Assembly (NCBI GenBank): GCA_019218415.1 | Contig: JAHUUL010000001.1 | Coordinates: forward strand, 248,001 to 312,000 | Reading direction: 5' to 3' | From: Dermabacteraceae bacterium TAE3-ERU27 | Lineage (GTDB): Bacteria; Actinomycetota; Actinomycetes; Actinomycetales; Dermabacteraceae | Length of the DNA stretch: 64,000 bases | In this document: positions 1-9,026 of the stretch, piece after piece | Numbering within the stretch: position 1 is the first letter of the stretch | Layout: each line of letters opens with the position of its first letter | Position numbers and translations under genes: made by a program | The notes under the pieces: generated by a model | Told to the model about the DNA's origin: nothing | What the model saw: the letters and a program-made list of their open reading frames with translations, nothing else | Databases searched by the model: none

Positions 1-2147
1 CCGATATCGGTCACAACCAACGGCCATTCCAGGCCTTTTGCCTGATGGATAGTGCCGACGAAGACCCGTCCTGCGCCGGGAAGGGATCGGGATGTCTCGT
101 CATGGTTTTCGAGGAAGGTAGCGAAACCGGCCAGGGTGACGGGTCTGTTGCCGCCCTCGTTGTCTTCCGTGTATTCGAGCGCTAGCCTGCCCAGCTCGCC
201 CAGCGATGAACGCGTGGTGGCCGGATCGGTGGCGATGCGTTCCGGAAGGCGGAGCGCGGCCACCGCTGCCTCCACCGCCTCGTGCGGGGTAAGCAGGTTC
301 GCCCGTTTGCGCAGTTCACCGAGGGCTGCCAGAGATGGGTCTTCCCACCACTGTTCGTACAGGCGCAGTAGTCCCGCGGTGTCCCCGGCGCGTTCTGCCA
401 GCTGAGAAAGCCAATCTTCTTGTGCAGTGTGTTCTGGGAGGGAGGAGATTAGGCGGGTAAGCGCCAGTGTGTCTGTCGGGTCCGTAAGCGCACGTAAAGC
501 CTGCAAAACCAGGTTTCCCTCCGGGGTTTGCGCCACCGGTAGAGGCGCGCAACTCGCGGGAAGCCCGATCTCGCGCAGCGCCTGCGCGATTTCGCGGGCG
601 CGATCGTTGCTGCGCACCAAAACCGCAGCCTGTTCCGGCTGCAGTTCGTAGCGCGAAAGCGCGTCTTTTAGACCGTGCGCTAGCGAATAGCAAAAAGCCT
701 TGGCCGTGCGGCGGCCACCGCCCGACGTAAGCCAAACCTCGGTCTGACCTGCACCTGCGGAAGCCTCGCGCTCCGGAGGTATCTGCAAGCGCACGTTTTC
801 CGTGCGCATCTGCGAAAACACCGGGGTGAAAAGTTCGTTACTTAACCGCACCACGGCTTGGCTGGAGCGCCAGGAAAACCCGAGAGTTTCCGTTTCGGCG
901 CCGCTAAACAGACCGTCCTGAATCCCCTGCACTACCGCGTTAAGCAGCGCGGGATCGGTATCGCGGAAACCGTAGATCGATTGCTTTGGATCGCCCACCC
1001 ACACCGTGTCCGGGATAAGCTCGCGCAGCGCCAGGAATAGCTCTAGCTGCAGGGGAGAGGTGTCCTGGAACTCGTCTACCGCCAGGAAACGGAAACGCTG
1101 GCGCAAAGCTTCACGCACCCGCTCATTTCCGCGCACCAGCTCTAGCGCCTTCACCTCCTGATCCACGAAGTCGATCGCACCCAGCGCCCGCTTGTGTTCC
1201 TCATATAGTTCCAGTGCGTTAGCGGCGGTGTCGGCCACCAAACCGATCAGCGCCTCCAGGTCGGCTGCCAGGGCGGGGCAGCTCAGTAGGTTATCTGTGA
1301 TCTCCGCGGACAGTTCCGCGAATACCTGCTGCGGGTAACTACCCGGCTTCTTTGCCTCCGGCAGCTTGCTTTCGGGGAAAGAAAATGTGGCCAGCCGCGC
1401 CCAGTCGTCCCAGCGTGTGGTCTCAGCAGTGGTCAGGCGCGTGCGGCGAAACTCCTCCAGGGTTACCAGGGAGCCCGCAACGTTGCCGGCGCTGCGCTTG
1501 GGGACTTCTCCCTGGCGCAGCTGATCGCGCAGCTCCTGCACGCAGGCGTCGTAATCTGCGAGCCATTTTGCGCGCAGGTCCTCCCCTGCGGGCGGCAAGA
1601 GTTTTGCCAGTTCCCGCCAGCTTTCCCGTGCCTGTTCACGCAGCGCTGGCGCAGCGATCAGATTCGTGCGAGCGCGATTAACCAGGCTCTGCACGCTTTT
1701 GCGCCAGTCCACGACCGTGCTGTTAGGGGACGCGTATTCCGCATCGTGACCGGTGCGCCGCAGCAGGGCCGCGTGTTGCCGGTAGGCGCTCGCGCAGACG
1801 CCGTCCACCGCGGTATGGAACGCCTCGCTCTGCGCGGCCTCCGGCAATAGCCGCAGGTCAGGAGAGAGGCCACCGTCGACCGCGTATTCCCGCAGGAGCT
1901 GTTCCGCAACGGAATTGACGGTGCCGATCAGCGCGGCGGGGAGCGAAGCGGCTTCTTCTAGCCGCCCCTCGTCCAAAAGCTTCCGGTTGATGCGGCCGCG
2001 CAGTTCCTGTGCGGCCTTGCGGGAAAACGTGGTGGCAATTATCTGGTCCGGGCGCAGCCCCTCTGTGCGGATCTTCTCCGCGATCACGTTCATTAGGCGG
2101 AAAGTCTTGCCCGACCCCGCAGAGGCGGTAATCACGTGAAAAGTCAT
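1..2147 (-). CDS. UvrD/Rep-family ATP-dependent DNA helicase, AddA-like (C-terminus beyond the window)
   Basis: This is a superfamily 1 DNA helicase, probably the motor of an AddAB-type double-strand-break resection complex with the nuclease gene just upstream. Translation from ATG at 2147 gives the Walker A motif ASAGSGKTF about eight residues in, motif Ia (TTFSRKAAQEL), Walker B DEFQDTSPLQ, motif III GDPKQSIYGFRD, and motif V GTIHQAKGLEW close to the window edge. The order and wording are those of UvrD/AddA proteins. The reading frame stays open to base 1, so the C-terminal part, including any nuclease domain, cannot be judged. It starts 11 bases after the stop of the upstream nuclease gene, so the two are co-transcribed and probably translationally linked. 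PcrA/UvrD proper is an alternative, but the nuclease partner favours an AddA-like role. Confidence 0.85.
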   Translation of the reverse strand, partial: MTFHVITASAGSGKTFRLMNVIAEKIRTEGLRPDQIIATTFSRKAAQELRGRINRKLLDEGRLEEAASLPAALIGTVNSVAEQLLREYAVDGGLSPDLRLLPEAAQSEAFHTAVDGVCASAYRQHAALLRRTGHDAEYASPNSTVVDWRKSVQSLVNRARTNLIAAPALREQARESWRELAKLLPPAGEDLRAKWLADYDACVQELRDQLRQGEVPKRSAGNVAGSLVTLEEFRRTRLTTAETTRWDDWARLATFSFPESKLPEAKKPGSYPQQVFAELSAEITDNLLSCPALAADLEALIGLVADTAANALELYEEHKRALGAIDFVDQEVKALELVRGNERVREALRQRFRFLAVDEFQDTSPLQLELFLALRELIPDTVWVGDPKQSIYGFRDTDPALLNAVVQGIQDGLFSGAETETLGFSWRSSQAVVRLSNELFTPVFSQMRTENVRLQIPPEREASAGAGQTEVWLTSGGGRRTAKAFCYSLAHGLKDALSRYELQPEQAAVLVRSNDRAREIAQALREIGLPASCAPLPVAQTPEGNLVLQALRALTDPTDTLALTRLISSLPEHTAQEDWLSQLAERAGDTAGLLRLYEQWWEDPSLAALGELRKRANLLTPHEAVEAAVAALRLPERIATDPATTRSSLGELGRLALEYTEDNEGGNRPVTLAGFATFLENHDETSRSLPGAGRVFVGTIHQAKGLEWPLVVTDI

Positions 2148-2158
2148 CTCGGTCCCTC

Positions 2159-4864
2159 TCAAACTGTTTCTGCGGGAAGTGCGATCTCGAACAGGGCACA
2201 GAACGGGCAGGCGAACGAGGACGCCTCCGCGCCGGGCTTAGTGGTGTGCCTGCCTTCGGTGAATATTGGCGAAGCAAGCAGCGGATGCGGTTCCTGCTCC
2301 GCAACGCGCCCGCTAAGCACGGCAGGTGGTGCGATCTGCCCCTTTTCTAGCTCGCGCACACGCTGCGCCAGCAGGTCCCGCAGCTGCGGCCAGAACTGCT
2401 CCATCCGATCGCTTTCCGGAGTGTACGCCTCGCCCTGGCGGAGCATGTAAAAGGATGTTTCCGGAGCCTGGCCGGGAGAGTCCATGCCTACGCTCCAGTA
2501 ATACACGGCAAGCTGCAGAGCCTGCGCCGCCGCGGCCTGGTCGCGGTACTGCCCCGGATGGCGGGTCCACTTGAGGTCGATCACTCCCCGCTTTCCGTGC
2601 GCGTCTGTCACATCGACGTCGCGCGAACCGCGCACGGTAACGGTGTGCCCGGCTATATCTAGCTCATGTGCGAACTCGACTTCGCAGCCGTCTACCCGCA
2701 GCCCCTTGGCTAGCAGGTAAGCAAACAGCTCGGTCATCGCAGCCACCGCGTCGGCGCAGGCGCGCTCCTTCTCGTGCTCGCGCCCCGGCAACAGCAGTTC
2801 GCCCGCGTAACGGGGTAGCAGGTTGGTAAACGCCGCACGGATCGTATCGGGGGACGGCATATCGCTTACCCCGTCGGCCACCAGCTTCTCGAACAGCGCG
2901 TGCAGCAGGGTGCCGATCATACGCGGACCCGTGGCTATCTGGGCTAGGTTGCCCTCTTTGACTCGCAGCCGCCTCTGCAACACCCAGGCCAGAGGGCACT
3001 CGAGCAGTTCCTTGATCTGGGTGGCCGATAGCGACTCGGGCAGCAGCGCTCCTTCGGGGGCCGCGAGAGAGAATGTTTGCGGCGGCATGGGGGAGGCCGC
3101 ACGCATACGGGCGGTGCTTTCGCGCAGCGGCAGCGAAGTCCCGGTTAACGACCAGCTGGCAGCGCGTTCCGGGGAGTTGGCATCCGCCGGAGTGCACAGG
3201 GACGGTGCGGCTACGCTGAGCCGCTGCAAGACCTGCGAAATCTGTTCGCCGGGCCGCGCATAGCCGCTTGCCAGATAGGTCAGCAGCGGGCTCGGCTCGG
3301 CGGGCTGGCCGTCCCGGCTACGCGGCAGGAAAGCCACTATGTTCTGCCCGGCCGCGAGCGGTGCTAGCTGGCAGGAAAGGTCTAGGCGGGCATATTCCAT
3401 ATCGGAAAGTAGGTGCGCCCCGCCCGCTTTAAGCGCGCGAGACTCCGACTCGTCCCAGGGTGTCTGGCGCGGCACCGCAGAAGCGAGGGCCTGCCACCAA
3501 ACCACGAGCGGGCCCGCAGCGCCAAGGTGGGCCGGGGAAGCAGCGTTTTGCCACGGGCACGCCTGCGCCTGCACATCCGGCGTGGCGGCGTTCCGATCGC
3601 ATTCTGCGACCAGGCGCAGCACCTCGGTGAGGGGCAGCGTTTCGCGTCCGGCCGCCAGCAGAGCCAAGACGTCGAGCATCGTTTGCAGCGAGTCCGCGTA
3701 AGGGAAGAGGTGTTCCCCGCTGGGTAGCACAGCCAGCTTGGCGGCGCGCTTTCTAACCAGCCGAATGGCCGTGCCGACCAGGCTCAACGGCAGTTCAGGA
3801 TTGTTAAGTGGAACGGCGGGGACGGAGGCTATGAGCGCCAGCAGCGCGTTTTCGTCGGCGGAAAGTACTTTGCCCGACGGGCCGTGCAGCGAACCGTCGG
3901 CCAACTCGGAAACCCGCTGCTGCCAAAGAGAGTCCGCATTTCCCGCGCTGCCGACGCCCGGCTCGCGCCGCAGCGCCTCCAGCAGGGGATGCGTGGCCCA
4001 ACCGGGCAGCAAACCGGCGTCTGCACAGAGGGTGAGCTGTAGCAGGGTGGCCAGCTGCGGAACGTCGGTAGGGGAGCACAGCAGCCGTAGCAACAGAGGC
4101 AGGGCCTGCTGATAGCCGCGCCCGCTCGCCTTTTCGCAGGCGCCTACAGCGGGTAGGCCGCGCCGATTGAGTTCCCGATCCAGCGGGGCGGTCTCGCCTC
4201 CCGCCAGCACCACGGTTTGCGCGGCCAGCCCCGCCGCCTGCCGGGAGGCCAGCAGGCGCGCGGCCGACGTCGCGGCGGCCCATTCGTCCTCGCAATCCAC
4301 CACGGTCAGAATGCCCTGGGCCGGTTCGGGGGAGGATGCGCTAACTTCCACCCCTAGCTGCGCCAAGAGCGCAAATATGCGCGGCCACAGGTGAGGCAAG
4401 AGGGCCGGGTCTTCCCGGCACAGGATCAGAGAGATCCCTAGCGGCCAGTTCTGGTCGGGGGCGTGTGTGAGTTCTTCCAGCCGTGCGGCAACCTCCGCTA
4501 GCAGATCTGCCTCTCCAGCCGGAAGCCCCTCCCAAATAGCAGCCACGGCAGCAAGCCGAGGGGGCAGGTCATTCCCCCCGTCGGCCCCCTGCCAGCCCGC
4601 CGCGCGGGCCTCGTCGCGCAACCGCAGCAGCTCCCGTGCGGTTCCCCAGGAATCCACCGCAAAAGAAGTAGCGCACCAGCCGGGGGTCGCGTCGGCCAAG
4701 CGTGCCCGTGCCGCAGCGACGCGCAGCGCGGGCGGAACCTCTGGGCGGGAAAGCCCGAGCCGGGTGGCGAGCAGGCGCAGCAGGCCGCGCGGCCCCAGGG
4801 CCAGCTTGCCCGTGCCCTCCGGCCAAGCGGCTCCGTCCAGGGCAAAACCGAACGTTACCTCCAC
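2159..4864 (-). CDS. PD-(D/E)XK nuclease family protein, AddB-like
   Basis: A 901-residue protein that probably pairs with the downstream UvrD helicase in recombinational repair. The N-terminal two thirds is divergent and has no Walker A motif, as expected for an inactivated helicase half. The C-terminal nuclease fold shows the G..H element (GTLLHALFE), the aspartate and D-x-K pair in GVIDLKW (about residues 745-760), and the following Q-x-x-x-Y (QLAVYYW). Cysteines flank the domain: ECPLAW near residue 622 and CPFC near 884, as in iron-sulfur nucleases of this class. The usual fourth cysteine a few residues after CPFC is absent, because the protein ends shortly afterwards. The GTG start at 4864 is preceded by AAGGAGG at good spacing. 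It is the first gene of a two-gene unit. Confidence 0.8.
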   Translation of the reverse strand: MEVTFGFALDGAAWPEGTGKLALGPRGLLRLLATRLGLSRPEVPPALRVAAARARLADATPGWCATSFAVDSWGTARELLRLRDEARAAGWQGADGGNDLPPRLAAVAAIWEGLPAGEADLLAEVAARLEELTHAPDQNWPLGISLILCREDPALLPHLWPRIFALLAQLGVEVSASSPEPAQGILTVVDCEDEWAAATSAARLLASRQAAGLAAQTVVLAGGETAPLDRELNRRGLPAVGACEKASGRGYQQALPLLLRLLCSPTDVPQLATLLQLTLCADAGLLPGWATHPLLEALRREPGVGSAGNADSLWQQRVSELADGSLHGPSGKVLSADENALLALIASVPAVPLNNPELPLSLVGTAIRLVRKRAAKLAVLPSGEHLFPYADSLQTMLDVLALLAAGRETLPLTEVLRLVAECDRNAATPDVQAQACPWQNAASPAHLGAAGPLVVWWQALASAVPRQTPWDESESRALKAGGAHLLSDMEYARLDLSCQLAPLAAGQNIVAFLPRSRDGQPAEPSPLLTYLASGYARPGEQISQVLQRLSVAAPSLCTPADANSPERAASWSLTGTSLPLRESTARMRAASPMPPQTFSLAAPEGALLPESLSATQIKELLECPLAWVLQRRLRVKEGNLAQIATGPRMIGTLLHALFEKLVADGVSDMPSPDTIRAAFTNLLPRYAGELLLPGREHEKERACADAVAAMTELFAYLLAKGLRVDGCEVEFAHELDIAGHTVTVRGSRDVDVTDAHGKRGVIDLKWTRHPGQYRDQAAAAQALQLAVYYWSVGMDSPGQAPETSFYMLRQGEAYTPESDRMEQFWPQLRDLLAQRVRELEKGQIAPPAVLSGRVAEQEPHPLLASPIFTEGRHTTKPGAEASSFACPFCALFEIALPAETV

Positions 4865-4995
4865 GCTGCTGCCTCCTTAACGGCCGCTGAAGAATGAGAT
4901 AACGCCAGCTTAGAGCAGGGGTGTGACGGGATAGACGTTTCTGTGTATAAACTGTGCTGGTCACCCCTCCCACCCTCTCGTGAGAAAGCCGCGTA

Positions 4996-6930
4996 ATGAC
5001 CGCTGCCTCGAGCCCAGTGACCGCCTCGACCCCCGTTCATCCCGTGGATCAAGTTCCCCCCGCCGGGCGCTTGACCGTCCTCTCCTTCCAGCACGTACTC
5101 GCGTTTTACGCGGGTGCCGTAGTTGTTCCCCTCCTAATTTCTGCGGGCCTCAAACTGACCCCGGAACAGACAATTCATCTAATTAATGCCGACCTGTTCA
5201 CCTGTGGCATAGCCACCCTGATCCAGTCGGTTGGATTCTGGAAGGTGGGCGTTCGCCTACCGATCATTCAGGGTGTAACCACCACCGCTATATCCCCGAT
5301 CATCGCAATTGGCCTTGCCGTTACCGGCGGCGAGGGTGGAGTCGAGTCGCTGCCAGCGATCTACGGCTCCATTATTATTGCGGGCCTCTTTACGTTCTTC
5401 GCGGCCCCCTACTTCGCGAAGTTCCTGAAGTTCTTCCCGCCCGTCGTAATCGGCACCGTGCTCACCACCATGGGCATCACCCTGCTGGGCGTGTCGGCTA
5501 ACGACATCACCAACTACGCGGAGGGCGTGCCCGCCAGCAAGGACCTGCTCTACGCAGGCTTCCCCCTCGCCATCATCATCCTGATGCAGCGCTTCTTCCG
5601 CGGCTTCCTCGGCACCATCTCGATCCTGGTCGGCCTCGTTATCGGCACCGGGGTCGCGTTTGCGTTCGGTGACACCAGCTTCGACAAGGTAGTGACGGCC
5701 GACTGGGTAGGCGTGACCACGCCGTTCTACTTCGGCCTGCCCCAGTTCACCCTGACCGGTGCGCTCTCCATGATCGTCGTCATGCTGATCACGATGGTGG
5801 AAACCACCGGCGACGTTTTCGCGGCCGGTGAGATCGTCGGTAAGCGCATCACCAAGAAGCACGTTTCCGCAGCGCTGCGCGCCGACGGCCTTTCCACCAC
5901 CCTGGGCGGCGTGCTCAACTCCTTCCCCTACACCTGCTTCGCGCAGAACGTGGGTCTGGTGCGCCTGACCCGTGTGCGCTCCCGCTGGGTGGTTGCCGGT
6001 GCGGGCGTCATCATGATCGTCCTCGGCCTGCTGCCCAAGGCGGGTGCGGTGGTCGCCTCCATCCCGTCGCCGGTCCTGGGCGCGGCTTCCCTGGCCCTGT
6101 TCGCGAACGTGGCGCTGGTTGGCGTGCAGACCCTGACCAAGGTTGATCTGCGCGATAACCGCAACGCGGTCATCGTTACCATTTCGCTCGGCCTGGCCAT
6201 GCTGGTGTCGTTCGAACCGGGTGTGGCCGGGGTATTCCCGGCCTGGGCACAGGTTATCTTCGCCTCCGGCGTGACCATGGGCTCGCTCACCGCAATCGTG
6301 CTCAACCTGCTGTTCTTCCACATCGGCCGCCAGTCCGGCATGGACGTTGCGACCGACGCCGCAGGTAAGCGCCTGGGCCTGGCACAGGTAAACGCAATGG
6401 ACCGCGACACCTTCGTGGACACCTTCGCGCCGTTGTTCAACAACGTCACCTGGCCGCTGGAGATCGCTCACGAGAGCGCGCCGTTTAACGACGTGCACGA
6501 ACTGCGCAGCGCCATCCAGGGAGCGGTGCTCACCGCTTCGCCCGACAAGCAGCGTGCGCTCATCAGCGATTACCCGGACATGGCCGAGCTGCTGCTGGCC
6601 GACGAGGAACGCGCCGCCGAGATCGCTAGCGACGCCGGTTCGCTGGCTCTCGACCAGATGGACGACGCGGAGCAGGAACAGCTCAGCGAGCTGGCCCAGC
6701 GCTACCGTGACCGTTTCGGGATGCCGTTCGTGGCCTGCCTGGGCCGCATGGACTCGCGCCAGCAGATCATCTCGGGCGGCGTGCGCAGGCTCGACAACTC
6801 CCCGGAGCAGGAGCACGTGGTGGCCCTCACCGAGGTGGTCGAGATCGCCAACGATCGTTTCGCGATCATGATCGCCGACGCGAACCCGGTCGGTAGCGCC
6901 TGGGCGCGTAAGTTCGAGCAGCTCTCGTAA
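4996..6930 (+). CDS. NCS2-family purine/urate permease fused to an OHCU-decarboxylase-like domain
   Basis: A 644-residue fusion. Residues 1 to about 455 form an NCS2 nucleobase:cation symporter with about 14 membrane segments. They carry the FQH motif in TM1, METTGD (the glutamate form typical of xanthine/urate members, not the uracil form EHxG) and the TM10 motif FAQNVGLV. Together these favour a xanthine or urate substrate. Residues about 460-644 resemble 2-oxo-4-hydroxy-4-carboxy-5-ureidoimidazoline (OHCU) decarboxylase, the last step from urate to (S)-allantoin: FVDTFAPLF, PF.DVHELRSAI, RDRFGMPFV and EVVEIANDRF all match the family pattern. The residues I would expect at the active site look changed: HPDL reads YPDM near 526, and the S-x-x-E-Q element reads I-A-S-D-A near 543-547. 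No uricase or other urate gene lies nearby. A hairpin follows the stop. The start is ATG, with no clear ribosome site. Confidence 0.85.
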   Translation: MTAASSPVTASTPVHPVDQVPPAGRLTVLSFQHVLAFYAGAVVVPLLISAGLKLTPEQTIHLINADLFTCGIATLIQSVGFWKVGVRLPIIQGVTTTAISPIIAIGLAVTGGEGGVESLPAIYGSIIIAGLFTFFAAPYFAKFLKFFPPVVIGTVLTTMGITLLGVSANDITNYAEGVPASKDLLYAGFPLAIIILMQRFFRGFLGTISILVGLVIGTGVAFAFGDTSFDKVVTADWVGVTTPFYFGLPQFTLTGALSMIVVMLITMVETTGDVFAAGEIVGKRITKKHVSAALRADGLSTTLGGVLNSFPYTCFAQNVGLVRLTRVRSRWVVAGAGVIMIVLGLLPKAGAVVASIPSPVLGAASLALFANVALVGVQTLTKVDLRDNRNAVIVTISLGLAMLVSFEPGVAGVFPAWAQVIFASGVTMGSLTAIVLNLLFFHIGRQSGMDVATDAAGKRLGLAQVNAMDRDTFVDTFAPLFNNVTWPLEIAHESAPFNDVHELRSAIQGAVLTASPDKQRALISDYPDMAELLLADEERAAEIASDAGSLALDQMDDAEQEQLSELAQRYRDRFGMPFVACLGRMDSRQQIISGGVRRLDNSPEQEHVVALTEVVEIANDRFAIMIADANPVGSAWARKFEQLS

Positions 6931-7013
6931 GCGCGCCGCGCTAACGCGCACGGGGCGGCCCTGGTAATGGGGTGACGAGCCGCCAACCGACGCGGAAGCG
7001 CTAAACAAACCCT

Positions 7014-7049
7014 GGGAGGGGCGGAGCCGAAAGGCCCGCCCCTCCCTTT
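7014..7049 (+). terminator. Terminator-like hairpin after the permease fusion gene
   Basis: An inverted repeat of about 11 bp (GGGAGGGGCGG against CCGCCCCTCCC) lies 80 bases after the permease stop and is followed by a short TTTG. The T tract is weak, so it may act as a weak terminator. Confidence 0.5.
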
Positions 7050-7141
7050 GCGCACCCGGTAACCGGCGCATAGGGAGCGCTAGAGAGTAGTGGAGGGTTA
7101 TGCACCGACCCGTACCGGGCGCGCCGCTACTGTGGTGGACT

Positions 7142-7813
7142 ATGCCCATGAGCACCCCGAAAGACGAAGCCGTGGCAGACGGTGCAGTGCTGTGCCAGGA
7201 CGGCCGGAAGCGCACCCCCTGGGCCGCTAGCGATCCGCTGCTGCGGGAGTATTACGACCGTGAATGGGGCATGCCGGTCTGGGATGAAACGGGCCTGTTC
7301 GAGAGGCTCACCCTGGAAGGCTTTCAGTCCGGCCTTTCCTGGCTCACCGTGCTGCGCAAACGCGAAGCGTTCAGGGAAGCGTTCGCAGGCTTTAGCCCCG
7401 ACAGGGTGGCGGCATTTACCGACGCAGACGTGGCGCGGCTGCTCGCCGACACGCGGATAATCCGTAACCGGGCAAAAATAGCGGCCACGCTAAACAACGC
7501 GCGTGCCACCGTCGGTCTGCGTGAACGAGGGGGCCTGCCCGCCCTCATCTGGTCCCACCTGCCGGAAAGCACGCCCCTGCCGCGCACCCCGGACGAGGTG
7601 CCGACCACCAGCCCGGAATCTGTAGCGCTGGCGAAAGCGCTGCGGCGGGAAGGCTTTAAGTTCGTCGGGCCCACCACGGCATTCGCCCTCATGGAAGCCG
7701 TGGGTATGGTGGATACGCACCTGCTCGGTTCTCACCGGAGGGGATGCTCCGGGATGTGGGGAAGCGACGGGAAACGACTTCCCACGGCAGGCCTGCCCGC
7801 GTTACTCGCTTAG
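7142..7813 (+). CDS. tag: DNA-3-methyladenine glycosylase I
   Basis: Base-excision repair enzyme that removes 3-methyladenine from alkylated DNA. The 223-residue product follows the Tag family closely: CQDG..R.PW near the start, YYDREWGMPV, LFERLTLEGFQSGLSW with the catalytic-pocket glutamate, RNRAKI..TLNNARA, GFKFVGPTTAFALMEAVGMVDTHL. The zinc site known from E. coli Tag (Cys4, His17, His175, Cys179) is only partly kept. The first Cys and the His of VDTH are present, but the YHD histidine is Tyr here and the second Cys is Ser, so the zinc clasp is probably lost. ATG 7142 sits 8 bases after a TACTGT hexamer; ATG 7148 is an alternative. Its stop overlaps the stop of the convergent lipoprotein gene. 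Confidence 0.9.
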   Translation: MPMSTPKDEAVADGAVLCQDGRKRTPWAASDPLLREYYDREWGMPVWDETGLFERLTLEGFQSGLSWLTVLRKREAFREAFAGFSPDRVAAFTDADVARLLADTRIIRNRAKIAATLNNARATVGLRERGGLPALIWSHLPESTPLPRTPDEVPTTSPESVALAKALRREGFKFVGPTTAFALMEAVGMVDTHLLGSHRRGCSGMWGSDGKRLPTAGLPALLA

Positions 7814-8949
7814 AACGGGTAGTAACCGCTGCGGTTCATGAACGCACCGTGCCCGGTCTTGGCGTTCCAGCAGGTTAGGCCGTTCTTTTCGGAGGCGCAG
7901 GCATAATCGCCGTGCCTGTAGACGCTGCCGTAGGGCGCTACCTTACCGGGAACTTCTGCGATGAACGCCGGGGCATCTCCCTTGGGGAAGATTCCCGGAA
8001 TGCCATCTTCGCTCAAGTCGACCCACCAGGCAGCATCTTCCGGGCCGGCCGGATAGAGATTGTCGGTAATGAACGACTGTACGCCGCACCCGGCATCGCC
8101 ATTCGCGTAGAAATCGCAGCCGATATTTCCGCTCGGGGTGACCAGAATTGCCGTTCCCTCTGACTGCGCGTCTGTAAACGCGGTGATTGGCTTTGCTTCG
8201 GCGGGAATCGGTCCGCCCGCTCCGGGATAGGCCCCCGCAGGGAGGGCGACAGGGCTAGGCGCAGCCTGTTGAGTTAGCGCAATGGGCTTGTCGGCCTTGA
8301 ATGCGCGGTAAGCGCCGTCAAGCACGCCCAGGCCAGGGCGCATAAAGACACCGAGGCCACTGCGCTGGTCCCAGCAGGATAGACCCTCGTCGCTCGCTCC
8401 GCAGGCGAAGTCGCGGTAGGTGCCGGATTCGCCCGGCTTGATCACGGTAGGGGTACGTTGTCCGGGGGCGAACTCCGGCTGGCTGGGATTGATTGTTAGC
8501 AGCACCCCGGAAGTAGGGTCGTCGCCGGTGTCATCGAACTTGAGCCACCAGAGGCGATCCCCGTCGGGCGCCTTCGGCGCATTCTTTGCGGCGTCCAGGG
8601 AACCGCAGTTCGCCTTGCCGTCGGCGGAAAGCAGGCAGCCGACGCGGCCGGTGGCGTCCGTGACCACGGCATACTCCGGGCCGCCGCTGCCGTCGCTGTA
8701 AAGCGCGGTGATGCTCGGGGTGTCGGGGCCGAGTTTGGTGCCCGCGCCGGGGAAAGCGCCCGGCACCGGTGGGTTAGGTTTCGGGTCCGCCACCTGCTGG
8801 GGCTGCGCGCTCGCAGTGGGGGAGGGCTTCGGCTTGGGGGCTTGCGTAGCGGGTGCCGATTTTTCCTGGCCGATCCCGCTCAGGCCGCAGCCGCTAAGCA
8901 GCAATGCTAGGGAGGCCAAGCCGACGGCCGCTTTGTGTAGATTCCTCAT
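7810..8949 (-). CDS. Secreted lipoprotein with duplicated cysteine-rich domain
   Basis: A 379-residue lipoprotein of unknown function. The start at 8949 is set by GGGAGG six bases upstream and by the signal peptide that follows, ending in the lipobox LLLSGC. A Pro/Lys/Thr-rich linker then leads to two copies of one domain (about 85-220 and 255-379). Each copy has the order GC.....G.A.CG, a WW or AWW block, then ACxSxxGLxCWxxxxGxGxFM. The four cysteines per copy suggest two disulfides per domain outside the cell. The C-terminal GLTCWNxxTGHGAFM signature occurs in other actinobacterial secreted proteins of unknown role. The last codons overlap the end of tag on the other strand. Confidence 0.8.
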   Translation of the reverse strand: MRNLHKAAVGLASLALLLSGCGLSGIGQEKSAPATQAPKPKPSPTASAQPQQVADPKPNPPVPGAFPGAGTKLGPDTPSITALYSDGSGGPEYAVVTDATGRVGCLLSADGKANCGSLDAAKNAPKAPDGDRLWWLKFDDTGDDPTSGVLLTINPSQPEFAPGQRTPTVIKPGESGTYRDFACGASDEGLSCWDQRSGLGVFMRPGLGVLDGAYRAFKADKPIALTQQAAPSPVALPAGAYPGAGGPIPAEAKPITAFTDAQSEGTAILVTPSGNIGCDFYANGDAGCGVQSFITDNLYPAGPEDAAWWVDLSEDGIPGIFPKGDAPAFIAEVPGKVAPYGSVYRHGDYACASEKNGLTCWNAKTGHGAFMNRSGYYPF

Positions 8950-9026
8950 GTCCTGCCTCCCCGTTGTAGACCCAGGTTTCCTAAATCCTAGCCCCCCTGC
9001 GAGCGGGGTCTTTGCGCCGCGCCCTG

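Noticed and set aside
5257..7215. A 652-codon open frame on the minus strand opposite the permease fusion
   Set aside because: It mirrors the codon structure of the plus-strand gene, has no membrane or enzyme motif, a low-complexity His/Gln/Arg/Gly composition and no ribosome site. High-GC genes commonly leave such shadows.
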